A stretch of 64,000 nucleotides of DNA from Nitriliruptor sp040882055 (GTDB lineage: Bacteria > Actinomycetota > Nitriliruptoria > Nitriliruptorales > Nitriliruptoraceae). The notes under the pieces were generated by a model that searched no databases, had not been told where the DNA came from, and saw only the letters and a list, made by a program, of their open reading frames with translations. Positions within the stretch are counted from its first letter, which is position 1. Every line of letters starts with the position of its first letter. A program made the position numbers and the translations under genes. Below, in pieces: positions 59,069 through 64,000 of the stretch. The stretch covers positions 14,311 through 78,310 of the forward strand of contig JBBECA010000072.1 in assembly GCA_040882055.1 (NCBI GenBank), in the 5' to 3' direction.

Positions 59069-60205
59069 GTGGATCCCACGCCCCCCTCCACCGCGACGAC
59101 CGTGGACGCGCGCGATGCGGCCGTCCTCGACGAGCTGTCGCTGCTCGACCGGTTCCTGCCGGTCTGGATCGGTGCGGCGATGGTCGCCGGTCTGCTCCTC
59201 GGCCGCCTGGTCCCCGGCGTCGGCGATGCGCTCGATGCGCTGAAGATCGACACGGTGTCGCTGCCGATCGCGCTCGGGTTGCTGGTGATGATGTACCCGC
59301 CGCTGGCCAAGGTGCGCTACGGCCAGCTCGGCGAGGTCGCCGCGGACAAGCGCCTGCTCGTGACCTCGCTGGTCCTGAACTGGATCGTCGGGCCCGCCCT
59401 GATGTTCGCGCTGGCGTGGACGTTCCTGCCGGACCTGCCCGAGTACCGGACGGGGCTGATCATCGTCGGGCTCGCACGCTGCATCGCGATGGTGCTGATC
59501 TGGAACGACCTCGCCTGTGGCGACCGCGACGCGGCGGCCGTGCTGGTCGCCATCAACTCGGTGTTCCAGATCGCGGCGTACTCGTTGCTCGGGTACTTCT
59601 ACCTCTCGGTCCTGCCCGGTTGGCTCGGGCTCGAGCAGCAGACCCTCGACGTCTCGCTCTGGCAGATCACCCAGGCCGTGCTGGTCTTCCTCGGCATCCC
59701 GTTGCTGGCCGGGTTCCTGACGCGGACCCTCGGCGAGAAGCGCCGCGGCCGGGAGTGGTACGAGGGCACGTTCCTGCCACGGATCGGCCCCTGGGCGCTC
59801 TACGGCCTGCTGGCCACCGTGGTCATGCTGTTCGCCCTCCAGGGCGAACAGATCACCTCACGCCCGCTCGACGTCGGCCGGATCGCGCTGCCGCTGCTGG
59901 TCTACTTCGCGGTGATGTTCGGGGTGTCGTTCGCCGTCGGCAAGCGGGTCGGTCTCGGTTACGAGCGCAACGCCACCCTGTCGTTCACCGCGGCCGGGAA
60001 CAACTTCGAGCTCGCGATCGCGGTCGCCATCGGCGTGTTCGGCGCGACCTCAGGGCAGGCGCTCGCGGGCGTGGTGGGACCGCTCATCGAGGTGCCGGCC
60101 CTGGTCGGGCTCGTCTACGTGTCGCTGTGGCTGCGGCGCCGCTTCTACCCCTCCGATGCGGCCGCCCCGGCGGCGGCGAGGGCCGCGAACCCGCCGGCGC
60201 CGTAG
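59069..60205 (+). CDS. ACR3 arsenite efflux permease
   Basis: A 378-residue transporter with ten membrane helices. LARCIAMVLIWNDLACGD carries the essential cysteine of ACR3 proteins; NNFELAIAVAIGVFG is the other hallmark. It exports arsenite. The GTG at 59069 has GGAG upstream. It is divergent from the arsR fusion and followed by the DUF302 and rhodanese genes. Confidence 0.95.
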   Translation: MDPTPPSTATTVDARDAAVLDELSLLDRFLPVWIGAAMVAGLLLGRLVPGVGDALDALKIDTVSLPIALGLLVMMYPPLAKVRYGQLGEVAADKRLLVTSLVLNWIVGPALMFALAWTFLPDLPEYRTGLIIVGLARCIAMVLIWNDLACGDRDAAAVLVAINSVFQIAAYSLLGYFYLSVLPGWLGLEQQTLDVSLWQITQAVLVFLGIPLLAGFLTRTLGEKRRGREWYEGTFLPRIGPWALYGLLATVVMLFALQGEQITSRPLDVGRIALPLLVYFAVMFGVSFAVGKRVGLGYERNATLSFTAAGNNFELAIAVAIGVFGATSGQALAGVVGPLIEVPALVGLVYVSLWLRRRFYPSDAAAPAAARAANPPAP

Positions 60206-60236
60206 AGTCGTCGTCGACACCCTCGAGGAGCCTCAC

Positions 60237-60641
60237 GTGAGCTCGTACACGATGACCATCACGATCGATGCCGACCCATCCGAGGCCGAGCGCCGCGTCC
60301 GCAGTGCGCTCCAGGAGCAGGGGTTCGGGATCCTCTCGGAGATCGACGTCGAGGCGGCGCTGCGCGACAAGCTCGGCGAGGAGATCGGCGCCTACAAGAT
60401 CCTCGGCGCGTGCAACCCCCCGCTGGCCAAGCAGGCCATCGACGTCGACGCCGACATCGGCGCGTTGCTGCCCTGCAACGTGCTCCTGCGCGCGAACCCC
60501 GCGGGCGGCACCGACGTGGTCGCGGCCGACCCTCACGCCATGATGGCGCTCGGCCCGGCGGAGCTCGACGACGTCGCGACCGACGCCCGGGCCCGGCTCG
60601 ATGCCGCCCTGACCGCCCTCAGCGGTGGAGGCTCGGCGTGA
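60237..60641 (+). CDS. DUF302 protein
   Basis: A 134-residue DUF302 domain (MTITIDADPSEAERRVRSAL, written to 20; YKILGACNPPLAKQAI with its single conserved-type cysteine; GALLPCNVLL). Often found with metal- or sulfur-stress genes; role unknown. The GTG at 60237 has GAGGAG upstream, and TAGAGT at 60203 may be its own -10. Coupled to the rhodanese gene by a GTGA overlap. Confidence 0.86.
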   Translation: MSSYTMTITIDADPSEAERRVRSALQEQGFGILSEIDVEAALRDKLGEEIGAYKILGACNPPLAKQAIDVDADIGALLPCNVLLRANPAGGTDVVAADPHAMMALGPAELDDVATDARARLDAALTALSGGGSA

Positions 60642-60955
60642 CCCCGGCCGAGGCCCACGAGGTCGCTGATGACGTCCAGCTGCTCGACGTGCGTGAGCAG
60701 GACGAGTGGGACGCGGGTCACATCGACGGCGCGGATCACGTGCCGATGGGCGAGCTGGCGGCACGTCAGGGCGAGCTCGCCCAGGACCGCACCATCGTCG
60801 CGGTGTGCCGCTCGGGCAACCGGTCGGGGCAGGTGACCAACGCCCTCCGTCGTGCCGGCTACGACATCGAGAACCTCGAGGGTGGCATGCAGGCCTGGGC
60901 CCGTGAGGGGCTGCCGTTCGTGTCCGAGGACGACCAGGCCCCCCGCGTCATCTGA
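60638..60955 (+). CDS. Rhodanese-domain protein
   Basis: A 105-residue single rhodanese domain with active loop VCRSGNRSG (catalytic cysteine) and ending GGMQAWAREGLP. It transfers sulfane sulfur. Being in the arsenic block it may also act in arsenate or thiol chemistry, but that is inference. Starts by GTGA overlap with DUF302. Confidence 0.92.
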   Translation: MTPAEAHEVADDVQLLDVREQDEWDAGHIDGADHVPMGELAARQGELAQDRTIVAVCRSGNRSGQVTNALRRAGYDIENLEGGMQAWAREGLPFVSEDDQAPRVI

Positions 60956-60957
60956 CG

Positions 60958-61407
60958 TCAGTCCCCGGACTCGAGATCGTCGATCAGACGCTCCATCTCG
61001 GCGATCTCGGTGCGCTGTGCCTCGATGATCTGGTCGGCGAGTTCGCGGACGCGTGGGTCGTCGATCTCGGCGCGTTCGCTGGTCAGGATGGCGATCGAGT
61101 GGTGGGGGATCATCGCCTTCATGTAGGAGACGTCGTCGACGGTGGTCTGGCTGCGCACGAGGAACATCGAGGCGACGATCACGACCGCGCTGCCGACGAA
61201 GATCGCCACGTTCTTGCGCGCATCGCGGTACATGCTGAGCATGAACGCCAGCATGATGATGGCCATCGTGCCGCCCATGCAGAGGGCCATCCAGAACTTC
61301 GTCTGGCTCCACTGCACGTGATCGATGGTGAAGATGGTGGTGTACATCAGCACGAACATGACCACCGTCGAGGTGGCGATCATGGCCGCGAACCGCGTGT
61401 AGCTCAT
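60958..61407 (-). CDS. DUF305-like membrane protein
   Basis: A 149-residue protein with three membrane helices and a C-terminal four-helix part carrying MIPHHSIAILTSERA, the HH motif of DUF305 proteins, which often accompany copper or arsenic systems. It is convergent with the rhodanese gene. Metal binding is plausible, not shown. Confidence 0.82.
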   Translation of the reverse strand: MSYTRFAAMIATSTVVMFVLMYTTIFTIDHVQWSQTKFWMALCMGGTMAIIMLAFMLSMYRDARKNVAIFVGSAVVIVASMFLVRSQTTVDDVSYMKAMIPHHSIAILTSERAEIDDPRVRELADQIIEAQRTEIAEMERLIDDLESGD

Positions 61408-61503
61408 CGTCAGGCTCCTCGCGCGGGGGTCCGTCAGCCTAGGAACCGCTGGGCGTCGACCTGGGGCCGGTCGTCCGGTCGAGGGGCCGAGGAGCGGGAC
61501 GGA

Positions 61504-62196
61504 TCAGCCCTCCGCGGCGCGGTAGACCAAGCCGAGACCGTCGCGTGAGGTGAGGGTGAGCTGCTGGCCGTCGACCTCGGCGCGGAAGCCGTCGCCGAGG
61601 ACCGACAGGACCTGGTCCTCCTGTGCGACGACGGCCTCGTCGCACGACGTGGTGCCGTCCTCGGCCACGTTCGGGCTGTCGTCGCGCTGACCGAACGTCG
61701 TCAGCATGACCTCGTCGCCGGTTCCGACCCACTCACCGGTGAAGGTCCGGCACCCCGTGGAGGCCTCCACGGTGCCGTCGGGGGCGAGCTGCAACGTGGC
61801 TTCGTCGGCCCCGGTGGCGGCGGAGGAGAAGCTCGCGTCGGGACCCGTGCCGGTGACCAGGCCGTCGAGCACCCAGGTCGTGGCCGTCAGCTCGGCGGTC
61901 GGTACCGGGGGGAGCGAGGAGTACTCGAGCCGCACCTCGGGGCCGGTGAGCACGAGCTCGTCGTCCGACGCCCGCTCCCACGTATCGACGGTGTGCAACG
62001 CCGCGAGGTAGCGCTGCTCGGCGGACATGCGTGGCTCGTCGCAGCTCATCTCGGTGCCACCGAAGCCCTGCGCTCGCCAGGCCTCGCCGTCGGTGGTCAC
62101 GACCCCGCTGTAGGAGTTGCAGGCCGACGTGCCGCTCACCTGCCAGGCGTCGCCCTCGGCCACGACCTCCATGGTCACGCGCACGTCAGCGGGCAC
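61504..62196 (-). CDS. META-domain protein, 5' end doubtful
   Basis: A 230-residue protein with two META domains (SGTSACNSYSG; then TTWVLDGLVTG and STGCRTFTGEW). Such HslJ-like proteins are normally exported. The first META should begin with a Trp motif that is found in frame at 62229, upstream of the first usable start (GTG 62196), but an in-frame stop at 62253-62251 follows. No signal peptide can be read, so the 5' end may be deleted or frameshifted. Confidence 0.65.
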   Translation of the reverse strand: MPADVRVTMEVVAEGDAWQVSGTSACNSYSGVVTTDGEAWRAQGFGGTEMSCDEPRMSAEQRYLAALHTVDTWERASDDELVLTGPEVRLEYSSLPPVPTAELTATTWVLDGLVTGTGPDASFSSAATGADEATLQLAPDGTVEASTGCRTFTGEWVGTGDEVMLTTFGQRDDSPNVAEDGTTSCDEAVVAQEDQVLSVLGDGFRAEVDGQQLTLTSRDGLGLVYRAAEG

Positions 62197-62353
62197 GTCG
62201 ATCGGCGGCCCCGCATCGGTGAGGACCCACGACGGCTCACGGGTTCCAGGTCACCGCCGGGGATGGCCGCGGGGTCGTCAGGCGCCTCGCTAGCGTCGCC
62301 GTCGCGAGAGCTGGACCCGAGCCGGGTGCGGCCCCACGCCGGAAGGGCGCCCT

Positions 62354-63016
62354 GTGGCGGGTGCGATCGAGGACCGGGCGTCGACCGTGCCCGCGGAACC
62401 GTTGACGGGCTGGATGCGCGGCTCGCTGTGGTTCGGGCTCGTGGCGGTGACGGTCTACATCGGCAGCTGGGCCATCGCCGGTCAGATCCGCGAGGGGTAC
62501 GACCCGGTCGAGCAGGCGATCAGCGAGCTGTTCGAGCTCGCCGCACCGTGGGCGTCCCGCGGGCTGCTGACCGCCGGACTGGCGCTGTCCGGTGTGGCGT
62601 TCCTCCTGCTGGCGCCGACGCTGCACCGAGCACTGCCGGGGCGAGGTTGGCTCGGGCCTGCGCTGGTCGTGCTGGCCGGTGTCGGCACCCTCGGCGCCCT
62701 CGCGGCACCGTGTAGCGCGGGCTGCCCGGGGTTCGGGACGTCCCCGACCGACACCTGGCACGTCGTGAGCGCGGGGATCGGGTACGGCGCGCTCGCGTCC
62801 GCGCCGCTCGCGTTCGGGTGGCGGCTCCGGCGTGACGTTCCGAGGCTGGCGGGGTGGTCGACGTCCCTCGGTGCGGTGAGCGTGGTGCTGTTCGCCGTCT
62901 ACGTGTCCGGCGTGGTGCCGGGGGCCACCGGCCTGTGGCAGCGGGTGTTCAACACGACCGCCGACGCCTGGTACCTGCTCATCGTCGTCCGGCTCCTCCG
63001 CGACGACCCACGGTGA
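62354..63016 (+). CDS. DUF998 family membrane protein
   Basis: A 220-residue protein with six membrane helices and the DUF998 pattern (DPVEQAISELFELAAPWASR, TDTWHVVSAGIGYG). Function unknown. The GTG at 62354 follows GGAAGGG; TAGCGT at 62290-62295 is the likely -10. The divergent META gene shares its upstream region. Confidence 0.78.
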   Translation: MAGAIEDRASTVPAEPLTGWMRGSLWFGLVAVTVYIGSWAIAGQIREGYDPVEQAISELFELAAPWASRGLLTAGLALSGVAFLLLAPTLHRALPGRGWLGPALVVLAGVGTLGALAAPCSAGCPGFGTSPTDTWHVVSAGIGYGALASAPLAFGWRLRRDVPRLAGWSTSLGAVSVVLFAVYVSGVVPGATGLWQRVFNTTADAWYLLIVVRLLRDDPR

Positions 63017-63113
63017 CCCCGTCGGCGCGCGGCTGTGGCGCTCGTCGGGCACGCCGTTGCGGTGAGGCTCCGTGTGCACGCGCCCGCGAGCGGGCGAGGC
63101 GAGACGAGACGAG

Positions 63114-63184
63114 AGCGGGTGAGGGGAATCGAACCCCCGTCGCTAGCTTGGGAAGCTAGAGCTCTACCATTGAGCTACACCCGC
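63114..63184 (-). tRNA. tRNA-Gly (anticodon CCC)
   Basis: A 71-nt cloverleaf on the minus strand: acceptor stem GCGGGTG/CACCCGC, D-loop AGCTCAATGGTAGAGCT, anticodon stem CTAGC/GCTAG around TTCCCAA (anticodon CCC) and T-loop GGTTCGATTCC. Discriminator base T. The 3' CCA is not encoded. Confidence 0.97.
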
Positions 63185-63422
63185 AGGACCGCGCGGACGG
63201 TATCCCGCGGCTCGGTCCACCCGCAACGTCGGGCGGTTCGCGCCCGGCCTGCCGGATGGCATCGTCTCGTCGACCGCGGGGTGTCGGTCCGGGTGAGCTC
63301 CTCGAGCCGTAACGCTGTGGGGAACGTTGCGGTAACGCGTGCGAGGTGAGCTTCGCGGTGGGGCCGGTCGCCAGCCATCGGGGTTGGGGATGGGTGACCC
63401 CAGCGAGCGAAGGGACGGATCC

Positions 63423-63767
63423 ATGAAGCGATGGCATCGAGTGAGCGTGTTGGCCGCATCGGTCGGCCTCCTCAGCGCATCGATGGCGGTGGCGCAGGCG
63501 GAGGACCTGCCGCCACACGCCCACCTGCACCTGACGGGTATCGAGCTGGACGCGAGCGGTGACTGGCCCATCGCGATCAAGAAGTGCAAGCCGCTGGCCA
63601 ACGGCCGGGCGGTGCCCAACCAGGCGCACCACGCCAACCTCCACACCGGACGAGCCGCGGACGCGCAGTGGGAGGCGGGCAACGGCGTCGTCCCGATTCT
63701 CGAGGGCGAGGACGGCACGCCCTGGACCGACTGCGCCAGCCTGATGGACTTCTTCTTCGGGGACTGA
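63423..63767 (+). CDS. Small secreted protein, unknown
   Basis: A 114-residue precursor with a signal peptide (KRWHRVSVLAASVGLLSA, cleaved after AQA) and a mature domain of about 85 residues with HAHLHLTGIELDASG, two cysteines (KKCKP, TDCAS) that could form a disulfide, and several histidines. The ATG at 63423 follows an AAGGGA site. A TAACGC pair near 63311-63340 may hold the promoter. A terminator hairpin follows the stop. Function unknown. Confidence 0.7.
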   Translation: MKRWHRVSVLAASVGLLSASMAVAQAEDLPPHAHLHLTGIELDASGDWPIAIKKCKPLANGRAVPNQAHHANLHTGRAADAQWEAGNGVVPILEGEDGTPWTDCASLMDFFFGD

Positions 63768-63794
63768 CGGCGGGCAGCTGCTGCAGGGCGGCTT

Positions 63795-63861
63795 GGGACG
63801 GGGCACCACGACCAGGCGTGGGCCCCGTCCCCGCCCCTCCGCCCGGCGGTACACGCCGGGC
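63795..63861 (+). terminator. Tandem terminator hairpins
   Basis: GGGACGGGGC (63795-63804) pairs with GCCCCGTCCC (63822-63831); a second hairpin, GCCCGGCG/CGCCGGGC, lies at 63841-63861. Confidence 0.65.
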
Positions 63862-63936
63862 GCCTGCGCTCACCGTCGACACCTGTGCGCGGCTGGCGGT
63901 CCCGTAGGGTTCGGCCTCCGCTGCCAGGAGAGCCCC

Positions 63937-64000
63937 GTGTCAGAGCTGCGCCGCGACGGCGACGTCTTCATCCTCGACCTCGGTGACGACGAGAACCGCT
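63937..64000 (+). CDS. Enoyl-CoA hydratase/isomerase family, partial
   Basis: The first 21 codons of a gene cut by the window edge: MSELRRDGDVFILDLGDDE, the start expected of enoyl-CoA hydratase family members. The GTG at 63937 has AGGAG upstream and TAGGGT at 63905-63910 as a likely -10. Family assignment rests on a short stretch. Confidence 0.55.
   Translation, partial: MSELRRDGDVFILDLGDDENR

Overview
The window is chromosomal DNA from a very GC-rich actinobacterium, probably an early-branching class such as Nitriliruptoria; the class is inference, the phylum is well supported. Actinobacterial markers are the nickel superoxide dismutase with its maturation protease, a DUF6049 envelope protein, a DUF5318 zinc-ribbon protein, TANNNT -10 elements sitting 6-8 nt before start codons, and heavy use of GTG starts. 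The gene order (amidase CwlM, thioredoxin, thioredoxin reductase, ECF sigma and anti-sigma, kinase, DUF6049, MutT, CCA transferase; then rpsF-ssb-rpsR-rplI-dnaB) is the kind found near oriC in Actinomycetota.

1-7.9 kb: MFS transporter, cwlM-like amidase, an HNH nuclease between two direct repeats, a lipoprotein, a YgjV-like membrane protein, trxA and trxB (each behind an apparent SigR/SigH-type promoter) and a B-box-like zinc protein. 7.9-14.6 kb: a minus-strand run mutT > DUF6049 > TadE-like > Ser/Thr kinase with extracellular discoidin-like domain > ECF sigma > anti-sigma. This looks like the mycobacterial mutT4-Rv3909-mviN-sigM-rsmA region with the MurJ flippase part of MviN missing. 14.7-23.8 kb: dtd (3' frameshift), pilT, two PH-domain membrane proteins, type II NADH dehydrogenase, pcnA, a methyltransferase, then divergent sodX/sodN with a Nur-like box between them.

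24-36.2 kb: membrane protein, prolyl oligopeptidase, several small zinc-ribbon proteins, AlaX, an envelope protein with 24-residue and Leu-Gly heptad repeats, a GYF protein, tyrS, and a two-component system. 36.3-38.6 kb: a frameshifted SCO7613-like membrane protein. 39-44 kb: rpsF-ssb-rpsR-rplI-dnaB; DnaB carries a 472-residue intein in its P-loop and L9 has a long acidic tail. 44-57 kb: assorted metabolism and regulation (DUF1028, FadR-type regulator, AlgH, acyl-CoA dehydrogenase with thioesterase, MerR regulator, alpha/beta hydrolase, acyl-CoA synthetase, VanZ and SRPBCC proteins), including a hydroxylase gene broken by a 31-G tract. 57.6-61.4 kb: a third copy of the repeat that flanks the HNH gene, beside a hydrolase remnant, then an arsenic resistance block (arsC, ArsR-phosphatase fusion, ACR3) followed by DUF302, rhodanese and DUF305 genes. 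61.5-64 kb: META-domain protein, DUF998 protein, tRNA-Gly(CCC), a small secreted protein and the start of an enoyl-CoA hydratase gene cut by the window edge.

No rRNA, CRISPR array, transposase or prophage was seen. Function assignments come from reading motifs and gene order only; no database search was possible.
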